64,000 bases of DNA. Source: Natronomonas marina (GTDB lineage: Archaea; Halobacteriota; Halobacteria; Halobacteriales; Haloarculaceae). Below the pieces are notes generated by a model that saw only the letters and a list, made by a program, of their open reading frames with translations, was not told the DNA's origin and did not search any database. The translations under genes were made by a program, and so were the position numbers. Of this stretch, positions 9,767-18,903 are shown in pieces; positions within the stretch are counted from its first letter, which is position 1, and each line of letters opens with the position of its first letter. Where the stretch lies: NCBI RefSeq assembly GCF_024298905.1, contig NZ_CP101154.1, positions 434,001 to 498,000 of the forward strand. The letters run 5' to 3'.

Positions 9767-10033
9767 ATGTCGGGCGACGGACCGCCGCTCCTGGGACTGC
9801 TGGGCGTCGGCGAGGAGACCCGGGTGCCGGCACGGGTCGACCTCGAGGAGGACCTGAACCTGAAGGCGCTCGTCGACCGCCTGGAACTGGGAGCAGTCCT
9901 GCTGTTCGGACAGCTGATCGTCTACGGCCTGTTCACGGCGTTGCCGGTGACCGTCCAGGTCGGCGTCGCCGTCGTCGTCGTGGTCGCCCTTGACGTCCTC
10001 GACCGGAAGGTCCTCGCCCGGTTCGTCGAGTGA
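9767..10033 (+). CDS. Small membrane protein, unknown function
   Basis: 88 residues. ATG at 9767 is preferred over an in-frame TTG at 9740. A hydrophilic N-terminus is followed by two adjacent hydrophobic stretches (AVLLFGQLIVYGLFTALPV and VQVGVAVVVVVALDVL), and it ends in a short charged tail. No recognisable family. It precedes htpX by about 80 bp on the same strand and could share its transcript. Confidence 0.6.
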   Translation: MSGDGPPLLGLLGVGEETRVPARVDLEEDLNLKALVDRLELGAVLLFGQLIVYGLFTALPVTVQVGVAVVVVVALDVLDRKVLARFVE

Positions 10034-10112
10034 CGGCCGCCCGGCGTTCGTCAGGCTCTCGAACGCGTGAATTTAAAGTCCGTCCGCGAGGACGGAAACG
10101 CGTGTGCCGTCG

Positions 10113-11126
10113 ATGTTACCCGACGATCCGCCCCTCCGCCGCCGGATGGTTCTCACGCTCGTCCTCGTCGTGGTGCTCCCGTTCGCGTTCCTCTACGGGT
10201 TCGTCGCCACGGTCAATCACGTCTTCCTGCCGTTCCTGGGGTCGCTCGACTTCGGCCCCCACCGCGGCGAGGTGTACGTCGAGCCGTGGCTCGCGGTCCC
10301 CGTCGTCGCCGGCGGCCTCGCCGTCCAGGCGTGGTTCGGTCCCCGGACCGTCGTCGGGTCGGTCGGCGCCAGCCGAACCCGCGCCGAGTCGTACCCGGAA
10401 CTGCAGGAGTCGGTGACGCGGCTGGCACAGCTGGCCGACATCGAACCGCCCGACGTCGCGGTGACCGACAACGAGGCGCCGAACGCCGCGGCGGTCCGCG
10501 GTCCCCGGGGGGCGACGGTCGTCGTGACGACGGGTCTCCTGGAGACGCTGGACGAACGGGAGCGCGAGGCGGTTCTGGCCCACGAGATGGCGCACCTCCG
10601 CAACGGGGACGCGACGCTCATGACGGTCGCGTGGCTGCTGCCGACGGTGACGTACTACGTCGCTATGGTGGCGTACTACCTCCTGTACGGCGTCGCCCGG
10701 ATGCTGGGGGTCGGCGGCTCCGCGGACGGCGACGGCGAGGGTGCGGTCAAGGCGATCCTCGTCCTCGTCGTGGCGGCGGTGCTGACGCTGGCGCTGTCGG
10801 CGATGTTCTGGGCGGCGAGCGTGCTGGTCCACCGCGTCCTCTCGCGGTACCGCGAGTACGCGGCCGACCGCGGGGCCGCGGCGCTGACGGGCGACCCGAC
10901 GGCGCTCGCCAGCGCCCTGCGGACGATGGACGAGCGGATGCCGGAGGTGCCGGACAGGGACCTCCGGGAGCTCGACGGCGGCGCAGAGGCGCTGTACGTC
11001 GCGCCGCTGGAGGTGCGGGCCTTCGGCGACGCCGAACTGGTCTCGACGGACGTGTTCCCGGAGACGCACCCGCCGACCGACGAGCGGATCGAGCGGCTCC
11101 GGGAGATGGCGGGAGAGCTGTCGTGA
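10113..11126 (+). CDS. htpX: HtpX-like M48 membrane metalloprotease
   Basis: 337 residues from ATG 10113 (an in-frame GTG at 10104 is possible). Two N-terminal membrane segments, then the zinc site HEMAHLRNGD (about 156-165), two further membrane segments (about 175-240), and a downstream glutamate in YREYAADRGAA that completes the zinc ligands. M48B proteases remove damaged or misfolded membrane proteins with the active site on the cytoplasmic side. Length fits the family. Its stop overlaps the GTG start of the next gene, so the two are probably coupled. Confidence 0.9.
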   Translation: MLPDDPPLRRRMVLTLVLVVVLPFAFLYGFVATVNHVFLPFLGSLDFGPHRGEVYVEPWLAVPVVAGGLAVQAWFGPRTVVGSVGASRTRAESYPELQESVTRLAQLADIEPPDVAVTDNEAPNAAAVRGPRGATVVVTTGLLETLDEREREAVLAHEMAHLRNGDATLMTVAWLLPTVTYYVAMVAYYLLYGVARMLGVGGSADGDGEGAVKAILVLVVAAVLTLALSAMFWAASVLVHRVLSRYREYAADRGAAALTGDPTALASALRTMDERMPEVPDRDLRELDGGAEALYVAPLEVRAFGDAELVSTDVFPETHPPTDERIERLREMAGELS

Positions 11127-12211
11127 GACGACGCCGACTCCTGGCGGCGTTCGGGACGGCCGCCGCCGGGTCGCTGGCCGGCTGTGGCTACGCCTACGGC
11201 GGCGGCGACGTGCGCCGGACCGAACGGGTCGCACCGGGGACGCTCGGCATCCCGCAGTTCGCCGTCGGCGACGGGCGCGTCGTCGGCGCCGCGAACGGCC
11301 GTCACTGGGTCTTCGAGGGGGACGAGCCCGAGTGGGTCGACGGCGTGGAGCTGTCGGTCGCGGACCTGGACGGGTCGAACCGGTGGAGTCACGTCCACCG
11401 GACGGCGGCGCGGTCGGTCGCCGTCGGCGGGGCGGTCTACCTGCTCGACGAGGCCGGACGCGTCGTCGCGGTCGGCGGGCGCGAAGTCGAGGCCGGGGAC
11501 GGCCGGTCGACGGAACTCGAGGGCGAGGAGCTGTGGCGCACGAGCGTCACCGACGCCGGGGCGCCGTTCGTTGCCGACGAGCGGGGTGTCTACGTCGCCA
11601 CCGGCGACGGCGTCGCGGCCGTCCGGGACGGGGCGGTCGCCTGGCGCCGGTCGCTTTCGACGCCGGTCGGAGCGCTGTGGAGCTTCGACGGGGGCGTCCT
11701 CGTCCGCGGGGGTGGCGGCCTCCTCGCGCTCGCCGGGGACGGACGAAAGCGGTGGCGACGGGCGATCAGTAGTGGGGTTCCGGTGTCGGTCGCGGCCGGC
11801 CGCGCCCTCCTCGCCAGGCGGGACCTCTTCGGAATCGCACCCGACGGAACCGTCGACTGGCGGCTGGAGTGGAACCGGCAAACAGAGGCGCTGGCGACGA
11901 ACGACGGCCGTGCGGCCGTCGTCGGGCCCGCGGACGTCCGGACGGTCGACGCCGCAGACGGGACGCGGCTGTGGTCCTCGTCCGTGTCGGTGGAGACGGA
12001 AACCCCCGTGGTCGGACCGACGGCGCTGTACGACGCCTCGGGGTGTCGCGCCGTCGCGGTCGACGGGTCGGGGCGACGGTGGCGCCGCGAACTCGACGGG
12101 GACTGTCGGGCCGTCACCGGGTGGATCGACGGCGAGACCGTCGCGTTCCTCTTCGAGGGCGGCGAGGTCGTGTGGTTCCAGCGGGCCGACCAGGAGCGCG
12201 GCCTACTGTAG
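11123..12211 (+). CDS. Tat-type lipoprotein with PQQ-like beta-propeller
   Basis: 362 residues, GTG start at 11123 overlapping the htpX stop by four bases. The N-terminus RRRRLLAAFGTAAAGSLAGC is a twin-arginine lipoprotein signal with lipobox LAGC. The rest is repeated beta-propeller blades of the PQQ/YncE kind, seen as recurring GDG, DG and W-R motifs such as ELWRTSV, AVAWRRS, RKRWRRA and TRLWSSS. No catalytic residues stand out; such proteins usually bind or scaffold outside the cell. Coupling to htpX suggests a shared envelope-quality role, which is inference. Confidence 0.75.
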   Translation: MRRRRLLAAFGTAAAGSLAGCGYAYGGGDVRRTERVAPGTLGIPQFAVGDGRVVGAANGRHWVFEGDEPEWVDGVELSVADLDGSNRWSHVHRTAARSVAVGGAVYLLDEAGRVVAVGGREVEAGDGRSTELEGEELWRTSVTDAGAPFVADERGVYVATGDGVAAVRDGAVAWRRSLSTPVGALWSFDGGVLVRGGGGLLALAGDGRKRWRRAISSGVPVSVAAGRALLARRDLFGIAPDGTVDWRLEWNRQTEALATNDGRAAVVGPADVRTVDAADGTRLWSSSVSVETETPVVGPTALYDASGCRAVAVDGSGRRWRRELDGDCRAVTGWIDGETVAFLFEGGEVVWFQRADQERGLL

Positions 12212-12856
12212 GTCGGCCTCCAGCGCGAGCGCGCCGCCGATGGCGACCAGCACGGCGCCGGCCGCCAGTCCGGCCGTCGGTCGGTCGGTCACCGCGAGCA
12301 GGCCGAAGGCCGCGAGACCGCCGCCCAGACAGCCGACGACCCCGACCGTCCGGGCGCGGCGGTCCAGCGTGCCGCCCCGCTGGCGGTGGTAATCGACCGC
12401 ACCGAGGCCGACGACGACCGCCGACAGCGCGCCGAGCAGGAGGTTCCCGGCGGCGCCGTACGCCAGGAGACCGAGGGCGACGAGCAGGCCGACCGCGAGC
12501 GAGGCCGACGCCGACAGCGGGTTGACCGACTCGCCGAACCGGGCGTGATAGAGGGCGGGCGGGACGGCGACGACGCTGGCGACGAACGCCCCGAACAGCG
12601 GCCGCCCGGTGGCGACGCCGTACAGCAGTACCGGGGCGCCGCCGAGGAAGCCGACCGCGAGGACGACGTCGGGGCGGAACACCGCCGTCGGGTCCTCCGA
12701 GCGGGCGACGCCGAAGGCGACGAACGGGTACAGAAGGGCGACCCCGACCAGTGCCGTCCCGAGGTGGTCCGCCGAGAAGAGAAACCCGAACAGCGCGAAC
12801 GCGAAGGCGAGGACGAGACCGACGATGGGGGCGGCTTCGGGAACCGGACGACTCAT
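12203..12856 (-). CDS. Polytopic membrane protein, unknown function
   Basis: 217 residues from ATG 12856, with about eight hydrophobic helices separated by very short loops and a RQRGGTLDRRAR basic loop near residue 160. No catalytic motif. Convergent with the lipoprotein gene, overlapping by 9 bp at the 3' ends. I do not recognise a characterised family. Confidence 0.65.
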   Translation of the reverse strand: MSRPVPEAAPIVGLVLAFAFALFGFLFSADHLGTALVGVALLYPFVAFGVARSEDPTAVFRPDVVLAVGFLGGAPVLLYGVATGRPLFGAFVASVVAVPPALYHARFGESVNPLSASASLAVGLLVALGLLAYGAAGNLLLGALSAVVVGLGAVDYHRQRGGTLDRRARTVGVVGCLGGGLAAFGLLAVTDRPTAGLAAGAVLVAIGGALALEADLQ

Positions 12857-12947
12857 CGTGCCGTCTTCGGGCGGGACGGCCAAAGCGCTGGTGCTTTCGG
12901 CGTACCGACCCGCAAGCGTTTAATCGCCGCCGGCGCTATCGAACCGT

Positions 12948-13400
12948 ATGCCGGACTGCCCACTCGCGGACGACTGCCCCAGTTTCTCCGAGCGGATCGA
13001 GGGGATGGGGTGCCAGCACTACGGCGACCGCGGCGGCGCCGAGTGGTGTTCCCACTACAACCAGCCCATCCGTGACCTCAAACAACAGCCCGTCAAGCTC
13101 GGCGAGGAGGTCGTCGTCGACGTCGAGGACATCCACGAGTCGGGCGCCGGCGTCGGCCGAACCGAGGACGGCTTCATCGTGATGGTCGACGGCGTGCTGC
13201 CCGAGGCCCGCGCGAGGGTCGAGATAACGGAGGTCCGCTCGAACCACGCCCGCGCCGAGGAACTGGAGCGACTCCCGATGGACGACGAGGACGCCGAGGG
13301 GGAGTCGGGAGCCGAAGACGGCGGGGAAGCGAAGAGCGAACGGGAGAAGGCACTCGACCGCGAGCGGCTGGGCAGCCGCGAGAACTTCTGGGGCAACTGA
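12948..13400 (+). CDS. TRAM-domain protein with N-terminal cysteine cluster
   Basis: 150 residues. The N-terminus has five cysteines or histidines in CPLADDC, CQHYGD and WCSHYNQP that could bind zinc or an iron-sulfur cluster. Residues about 50-105 form a TRAM beta-barrel (VDVEDIHESGAGVGR and ARVEITEVRSNHARAE), an RNA-binding fold. The acidic tail is low-complexity. Likely a small RNA-binding protein; haloarchaea have many TRAM-only proteins. A TATA-like GCGTTTAATC is about 30 bases before the ATG, so the message may be leaderless. The tfx gene follows after one base. Confidence 0.8.
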   Translation: MPDCPLADDCPSFSERIEGMGCQHYGDRGGAEWCSHYNQPIRDLKQQPVKLGEEVVVDVEDIHESGAGVGRTEDGFIVMVDGVLPEARARVEITEVRSNHARAEELERLPMDDEDAEGESGAEDGGEAKSEREKALDRERLGSRENFWGN

Positions 13401-13401
13401 C

Positions 13402-13857
13402 GTGAGCCTCCCCGACCCCGACGAGTTGCTCGAACGGGCGGGCTTCGACGAGGAGGGGGGCGTCCTCACGCGACGGCAGGCCGAGGTGCTGGCGTTCCGC
13501 GAGCGGGGCGTCTCGCAGGCCGACATCGCCGACCGGCTCGGTACCTCCCGGGCGAACGTCTCCAGCGTCGAGTCCAGCGCCCGCGAGAACGTCGCCAAGG
13601 CCCGCGAGACGGTCGCCTTCGCGGAGGCGCTGTCGGCCCCGGTCCAGGTAACCGTCGAGGCCGGGACCGACCTCTACGACGTGCCGAACATGGTGTACTC
13701 GGCCTGCGACGAGGCCGGCGTGAAGGTCAACCGGACCGCGCCCGAGGTGATGCGGCTGGTCGGCGACGCCGCCGGCGACGCCGTCCACGGCCGGGAGGTC
13801 CGGCGGGAAATCACCGTCAGCGTCACGAACGACGGGTCGGTCCGCGTCCGCGAGTGA
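13402..13857 (+). CDS. Tfx-family DNA-binding protein
   Basis: 151 residues, GTG start directly after the TRAM gene stop. N-terminal helix-turn-helix: LTRRQAEVLAFRERGVSQAD, then LGTSRANVSSVESSARENV (about 23-65), the Tfx signature. The C-terminal half (about 75-150) is the Tfx-specific alpha/beta domain, possibly ligand-binding. In methanogens Tfx regulates the molybdenum formylmethanofuran dehydrogenase operon; in a haloarchaeon the target is unknown. Probably co-transcribed with the TRAM gene. Confidence 0.85.
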   Translation: MSLPDPDELLERAGFDEEGGVLTRRQAEVLAFRERGVSQADIADRLGTSRANVSSVESSARENVAKARETVAFAEALSAPVQVTVEAGTDLYDVPNMVYSACDEAGVKVNRTAPEVMRLVGDAAGDAVHGREVRREITVSVTNDGSVRVRE

Positions 13858-13937
13858 CGGGCGAGTGCGGACGCAGTTCAGGAGTCGTTACGCCCGACAG
13901 ACATTTGTGAGGAGTTCACGTATCCCCACTCGATTCG

Positions 13938-15131
13938 ATGACGACCAGCTTCGGAACCGGGCTTCGCTCCGGGACGGACGGTCGGACGGTGGGGGAGGGG
14001 GCGGCCGCGGATGCGATGGCGGCGGCCGGCGTCGACGGGCAGCCGGGTCTCGCCGTCGTGTTCTGTTCGAGCCGCTACGACTACGAGGCGGTTCTCGACG
14101 GCGTCCGGGGCGCCACGGAGGGAGCACCGCTCCTGGGCTGTTCGTCCGCCGGGGAGTTCACCGAGGCGGGCGTCGAGTCGGGCAGCGTCGGCGTGGCCGT
14201 CCTCGACGGGGACACCCACCGGGCGTTCACCGGGCTGGGTCGCGGGCTGCGGGCCGACGAGACGGCGGCGATGGAGGCCGCCGCCCGGGAGGTGCCGCCG
14301 CGGGTCGAGGGCTACCCGCACCGCTCGGCGGTCATCCTCCACGACGGGCTCTCGGGCAACGGCGAGGAGCTATCGCTGGCCGTGCCGGACGTGCTGGGGC
14401 CGGACACCAGCCTCGCGGGCGGGTCGGCCGGCGACGACCTCGAGATGGAGGCGACCCACGTCTTCCGTAACGAAACCGTCGCCGAGGACGCCGTCGCGCT
14501 CGGCGCCGTCGCCTCGAAGCGCCCTGTGCAGGTCGGCGTCGCCCACGGCCACGAGACCATCTCGCCGCCGCTGGAGGTCACGGCCGCCGACGGGAACGTC
14601 GTCCACGAACTCGACGGCGAACCGGCCTACGAGGTCTGGAAGGACCACGTCCGCGAGGAGGTGGCCGCCGACGGCCACGACCTCGACGCCCTGGAACCGG
14701 GCGAGGAGGCGCTGTCGGCCGCGCTGACGAACTACGCGTTCGGGCTGGAGACGGGCAACGGCCTGAAGGTCCGCTGGCCGGGGCCGACGAAGACGACCGA
14801 CGGCCCGATGGAGTTCACCTGTTCGATACCCGAAGGGACCGTGATGCGGGTCACCGCCGGTACCAACGAGGCACAGAAGGCCTCCGCCCGGCGGGCCGCG
14901 AGGGCGGCGATGGCGGGCACGGACGGGGACGTCGCCGGCGCGCTCGTCTTCGACTGCATCTGTCGGTCGACGGCGCTCGGCGACGGGTTCGACGAGGCCG
15001 TCGCCGGGATGTACGACGAACTCGGGGTCCCGATGCTCGGCTTCGAGACCTACGGCGAGTTGGCCATGGAGCGAGGCCAGCTCAGCGGCTACCACAACAC
15101 CACGTCGGTCGTGATGGTGTTTCCGGAGTGA
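13938..15131 (+). CDS. FIST-domain sensory protein
   Basis: 397 residues with FIST_N (about 30-220: AVVFCSSRYDYEA, LLGCSSAGEFTEAGV, LAGGSAGDD) and FIST_C (about 225-380: FDCICRSTALG, MLGFETYGEL). FIST proteins are thought to bind small ligands, possibly amino acids, and pass the signal to kinases or cyclases. Its last codons overlap a GTG at 15128, in frame with the histidine kinase gene, so the two very likely act as one sensory unit. Confidence 0.9.
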   Translation: MTTSFGTGLRSGTDGRTVGEGAAADAMAAAGVDGQPGLAVVFCSSRYDYEAVLDGVRGATEGAPLLGCSSAGEFTEAGVESGSVGVAVLDGDTHRAFTGLGRGLRADETAAMEAAAREVPPRVEGYPHRSAVILHDGLSGNGEELSLAVPDVLGPDTSLAGGSAGDDLEMEATHVFRNETVAEDAVALGAVASKRPVQVGVAHGHETISPPLEVTAADGNVVHELDGEPAYEVWKDHVREEVAADGHDLDALEPGEEALSAALTNYAFGLETGNGLKVRWPGPTKTTDGPMEFTCSIPEGTVMRVTAGTNEAQKASARRAARAAMAGTDGDVAGALVFDCICRSTALGDGFDEAVAGMYDELGVPMLGFETYGELAMERGQLSGYHNTTSVVMVFPE

Positions 15132-15136
15132 GGGGA

Positions 15137-16450
15137 ATGAGCCAGGAACGGATCGGCGCTGGCGACGGGACCGTCGCCTTGGAGGAGCTAATCGAGGCGT
15201 TCAGCGCGACGGTCGGCTACGAGCGCGCGGAGTCGGTCGTCACGGAGAGTGCCGACGCCGCCGGCGTCGACGACGACCGGGAGTGTGCGCCGGGGGAGGC
15301 GGAGGCCATCTGCGCCCACGCCGAGGCGGCCTACGACGACCCTATCGGCGCCGTCGCGCGGACCCTGCGGAACCGGATCCGGCTCCGTCACCTCGGCGGC
15401 GAGGAGGCCGACGACGTCAGGACGCTGTTCTCCCGGACGACCGACGCCGTCGTCGAGGTGGAGTTCCGGGACGACGATCCGGTTGTTCGGCGAACCAACC
15501 CGGCCTTCGACGACCTCTTCGAGGTGGGTCCGGAAGCAGTCGGGCGGTCGGTCACCGGTCTCGGGGTGCCGCCCGCGAGCGACGACCGGTGGGCGGCGCT
15601 GGTCGACCGGCTCCGGGACGGCGACGACATCGACCTCGAGTTGACCGAGGGCGACCGCGACTTCCGGCTCCGCGGGGTCGGCCTGCTCCGGGACGGCGCC
15701 GTCGACCGCGCGTACCTCGCCTACACCGACATCAGCGAGCGGAAGGCCCGCGAGCGGGAGCTCCGCCGGCAGAACGAGCACCTCGAGGCGTTCGCGTCGG
15801 TCGTCAGCCACGACCTCCGGAACCCGCTGACGGTCGCCAGGGGCCACCTCGAACTCGCCCGCGAGGAGGCCGACGTGCCGTACGCCGAGGACATCGCCGC
15901 CGCCCACGACCGCATCGAGCGAATCATCGAGGAGATGCTCGCGCTGGCTCGCCACGGCCAGACGATAGCGGAGCCGACGCCGGTCGCCGTCCACGACACC
16001 GCCCGCGAGGCGTGGGCGAACGTGGCCACCGGCGAGGCCGACCTCGAACCCGCGGGCGTCGACCGGGCGGTCTACTCCGACCGCGAGCGACTGTTGCACG
16101 TCTTCGAGAACCTGTTCCGGAACAGCGTCGAACACGCGGCCGGCGAGGAAACCCGGTCCGACGCCGACGCCGGGGACGACGGGGGACGGTCGGATCGCGG
16201 CGAGGGCCTCACGGTCCGCGTCGGGGTCGAGGACGGCGTCCTCTACGTCGCCGACGACGGCCCCGGAATCCCGCCCGACCGCCGCGACGAGGTGTTCGAG
16301 GCCGGCACCACCGACGCCGAGGACGGGACCGGGCTGGGGCTGTTCATCGTCAAGCAGATCGCCGAGGCCCACGGCTGGTCCGTCGAGTTGACCGACAGCG
16401 CCGAGGGGGGCGCGCGCTTCGAGTTCGAGGGCGTCGAGGTCGTGGAGTGA
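15137..16450 (+). CDS. PAS-domain histidine kinase
   Basis: 437 residues from ATG 15137 (a GTG at 15128 overlapping the FIST stop is possible). A helical N-terminus (1-90) is followed by PAS (about 95-200, ending DISERKARERE), HisKA with His in VVSHDLRNPL, and HATPase_c with NLFRNSVEHA, DDGPGIPP and GTGLGLFIV. Cytoplasmic, no membrane segments. The upstream FIST protein likely supplies the sensed ligand. No receiver gene is adjacent, so its response regulator lies elsewhere. Confidence 0.9.
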   Translation: MSQERIGAGDGTVALEELIEAFSATVGYERAESVVTESADAAGVDDDRECAPGEAEAICAHAEAAYDDPIGAVARTLRNRIRLRHLGGEEADDVRTLFSRTTDAVVEVEFRDDDPVVRRTNPAFDDLFEVGPEAVGRSVTGLGVPPASDDRWAALVDRLRDGDDIDLELTEGDRDFRLRGVGLLRDGAVDRAYLAYTDISERKARERELRRQNEHLEAFASVVSHDLRNPLTVARGHLELAREEADVPYAEDIAAAHDRIERIIEEMLALARHGQTIAEPTPVAVHDTAREAWANVATGEADLEPAGVDRAVYSDRERLLHVFENLFRNSVEHAAGEETRSDADAGDDGGRSDRGEGLTVRVGVEDGVLYVADDGPGIPPDRRDEVFEAGTTDAEDGTGLGLFIVKQIAEAHGWSVELTDSAEGGARFEFEGVEVVE

Positions 16451-16485
16451 CGACCACTTAAGTCGACGGCCGCCGACCCGCCGGT

Positions 16486-17274
16486 ATGGACCTCGGAATC
16501 GAGGGGAACGCGGCACTGGTGACGGCGGGTACCGCGGGGCTCGGCCTGGCGAGCGCGGAGGCGCTCGCCCGGGAGGGCTGTGATGTCGCGGTGTGTGGCC
16601 GCGACGCCGACCGTCTGGCGCGGGCCGAAGACCGCCTGGCGGCGACCGGCGACGGCGACGTGCTCGCGGTGAGCGCCGACATCACCGAACACGACGAAAT
16701 CGAGGGGTTCGTCGGGAAGACCATCCAGACGTTCGGCCGACTGGACCACGTCGTCACGAGCGCGGGCGGCCCGCCGTCGGGGTCGTTCCTCGACACCGAC
16801 GACGAGGACTGGTATCACGCCTACGACCTGCTGGTGATGAGCGTCGTCCGGACGGTCCGGGCGGCCCACCCGACCATCACCGAGGACGGCGGCGGCACCA
16901 TCGTCTGCATCACCAGCCGGTCGGTCCAGGAGGTCATCGACGAGCTGGTGCTGTCGAACGCCGTCCGGCGGGGCGTCATCGGCCTGATGAAGACGCTCTC
17001 CCACGAGTTCGCCCCGGCGGTGCGGACGAACGCGGTGCTGCCGGGCGCCCACGAGACGGGCCGCATCGAGGAACTCGTCGAGGACGCCGTCGAGCGCGGC
17101 GACTACGAGGACTACGGGGCCGGCCTCGACGACTGGGCCGACGACGTTCCCCTCGAACGGATCGGCGAGCCACGGGAACTGGGCGAGGCCGTCGCGTGGC
17201 TCTGCAGCGAGCGGGCGTCGTACCTCAACGGCGCGGCGGTGCCCGTCGACGGCGGGTCCACCCGGAGCGTCTGA
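16486..17274 (+). CDS. SDR-fold oxidoreductase lacking the usual YxxxK
   Basis: 262 residues with a Rossmann fold: cofactor loop TAGTAGLGLASA (about 11-22), VCGRD, and SAGGPPSG. The active-site region reads ITSRSVQEVIDELVLSN; where most short-chain dehydrogenases have Tyr-x-x-x-Lys it has Leu and Val/Arg. It therefore belongs to the divergent FabG-like subgroup without the classical catalytic pair, so its reaction cannot be assumed. Single gene with its own TATA-like ACTTAAG upstream. Confidence 0.85.
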   Translation: MDLGIEGNAALVTAGTAGLGLASAEALAREGCDVAVCGRDADRLARAEDRLAATGDGDVLAVSADITEHDEIEGFVGKTIQTFGRLDHVVTSAGGPPSGSFLDTDDEDWYHAYDLLVMSVVRTVRAAHPTITEDGGGTIVCITSRSVQEVIDELVLSNAVRRGVIGLMKTLSHEFAPAVRTNAVLPGAHETGRIEELVEDAVERGDYEDYGAGLDDWADDVPLERIGEPRELGEAVAWLCSERASYLNGAAVPVDGGSTRSV

Positions 17275-17341
17275 ACCTCGGTTTCGTGCGGTTAGTCGGT
17301 TCCGGGGTTTATTCCGGTCCAGCCCCACTAGCCGATAGTCG

Positions 17342-18109
17342 ATGTCCGACGACGTTCTCGAGGCGTTCCGGGAGTTCCTGTCGAGACAGCGGGCGCCGGA
17401 GCGGGAGCTACTCGTGGTGAACTGGGAGGGACCCGAAGCCGTCGAGCGGCTCCTGGAGGAGACGTTCGGTCAGTTGCCTCTCGACATCGAGAAGCGGCAC
17501 GACCCCGACCGGGGCGACAACATCATCGTCCTCATCGAGGACGAGGAGGTCGTCGCTACCTCGACGCTGGAGTCGCTCCAGCAGGCGGTGCTCCTGGTGA
17601 ACGTCGACCTCTACAAGACGGGGCTGAGCGGCATCGAGAAGTACGAGGCGCCGGACGTCCTCACCGCCCTCGACGAGATGCTGTTCACGCTCCGGGGGTT
17701 CCCCGCGTCGACGAAGGAGAAACTGTTGCTCGTCGTGATGTCGCGGTTCATCGAAAAACGGGCCCTGGAGGTCGGCGAGGGCCGCCTCGACGTCGCCTTT
17801 CAGGAGCTGTCGCGGATGGAAGACGAGTACGGGACCCGGAAGGTGTACGAGCGACTGGCCGACAGCGACCTCGCTGTCGAGGTTTACGGGGTGCCCGACT
17901 CGATGCCCGATCTCGACGACATCGAGGTCAACGCCGGCGAGACGGCTGGGTACCGCCGGTCGTGGTTCGTCGTCTTCCAGCCGCCGCCGGGCGAGGAACC
18001 GGCCGCACTCCTGGCCATCGAGACCGGTCCGAACGAGTGGGACTCGATGTGGACCTACGACCGCGACCGCGTCGAGCGACTGGGCGAAATCATCGAGTCG
18101 TCGTTCTGA
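17342..18109 (+). CDS. DICT sensory domain protein
   Basis: 255 residues, an alpha/beta protein matching the DICT domain found in haloarchaeal signalling proteins: IVLIEDEEVVATSTLESL (about 61-78), a central helical part, and WFVVFQPPPGEEPAALLAIE near the end. It stands alone, without kinase or cyclase module, so it may act as a partner sensor. Assignment is from memory of the fold pattern. Convergent with the UspA gene, with one base between stops. Confidence 0.7.
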   Translation: MSDDVLEAFREFLSRQRAPERELLVVNWEGPEAVERLLEETFGQLPLDIEKRHDPDRGDNIIVLIEDEEVVATSTLESLQQAVLLVNVDLYKTGLSGIEKYEAPDVLTALDEMLFTLRGFPASTKEKLLLVVMSRFIEKRALEVGEGRLDVAFQELSRMEDEYGTRKVYERLADSDLAVEVYGVPDSMPDLDDIEVNAGETAGYRRSWFVVFQPPPGEEPAALLAIETGPNEWDSMWTYDRDRVERLGEIIESSF

Positions 18110-18110
18110 G

Positions 18111-18536
18111 TCAGGCCGAGCGGACGATGAGGACGTCGTAGTCGGTACCGGAGGCGACCGAACTGCCGACGGTGGAGACGGGTTCGACGACGCGGCCGGC
18201 GTTCTCGCTGCCGACGACGACGAGATCGGCGTCGATCTCGCGGATGGCGTGGCCGATCTCCGTTGCGATGCGGCCCTTGCCGGCGTAGGGGTCGACCCGT
18301 CTGGCCCGGAACTCGCAGTCGGGAGCGACGGCCTTCGCCGCCGAGCGGAGTCGTTCGGCCGCCGCCTCGGGGTCGTACTCGTCGCCCTCGACGAGGTCGT
18401 ACGTCTCCGCGAGCGGTTCGTCGGTCGGGACGACGCTCACGACGAGGAGCGGGTCGTCGTCGCCGACGAACGCTTCGGCGCGGCGGAGCGCCGCTTTCGA
18501 GAGTTCGCTCCCGTCGAAGGCGACCAGACACGTCAT
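18111..18536 (-). CDS. UspA-like universal stress protein
   Basis: 141 residues, single Usp domain: LVAFDGSELSKAALRRAEAF at the N-terminus, DLVVVGSENAGRV and GSSVASGTDYDVLIVR at the C-terminus. The canonical ATP-binding G-2x-G-9x-G(S/T) motif is imperfect, so nucleotide binding is uncertain. Such small cytoplasmic proteins respond to stress. Confidence 0.88.
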   Translation of the reverse strand: MTCLVAFDGSELSKAALRRAEAFVGDDDPLLVVSVVPTDEPLAETYDLVEGDEYDPEAAAERLRSAAKAVAPDCEFRARRVDPYAGKGRIATEIGHAIREIDADLVVVGSENAGRVVEPVSTVGSSVASGTDYDVLIVRSA

Positions 18537-18618
18537 GGTACTTCCTACAGAGTCGACAGTAAAGTAGTTTCACCGGGCGTCGCGGCCGCACGGAGCGCGA
18601 CCGACGGTCCCGGACGGC

Positions 18619-18903
18619 TCACCACGTCTCGATGCGACCCTCGCGGATGTCCTCGACGCACCCCCGACAGTCCCGGTGGTCGGCGTCGTAGCAGGCCGGT
18701 CTGGCAGCCTCGTCCAGCGAGACGCTGCGCTTCTCGGCGTACCGGCGGCAAACGATCTTCGCCCGCCCCTCCTCGTCGGTCGGCAGGTCGGCCTTCGCGG
18801 CCGTCCGGGCGTCGCTGTAGGCGCGCTTGGCTTCCTCGTACTGCTTGCCCGCCGAGTGCAGTTTGGTGCGGAGGAGTCGCTTCAGACGCCGTCGGTTGCT
18901 CAC
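18619..18903 (-). CDS. Small Cys-containing haloarchaeal protein (perhaps DUF7091)
   Basis: 94 residues from the GTG at 18903; the longer frame upstream reads as non-coding. Basic helical N-terminus (RRRLKRLLRTKLHSAGKQYE), then a C-terminal segment with four cysteines (VCRR, ACYDADHRDCRGCVEDI), possibly a metal site. I recall a haloarchaeal family of this shape but am unsure of the number. Divergent from the rpa operon across about 190 bp. Confidence 0.65.
   Translation of the reverse strand: MSNRRRLKRLLRTKLHSAGKQYEEAKRAYSDARTAAKADLPTDEEGRAKIVCRRYAEKRSVSLDEAARPACYDADHRDCRGCVEDIREGRIETW

Noticed and set aside
10067-12211. A single 714-residue arginine-rich frame
   Set aside because: Its first half is an out-of-frame shadow of htpX; only the part from GTG 11123 has a signal peptide and propeller repeats.
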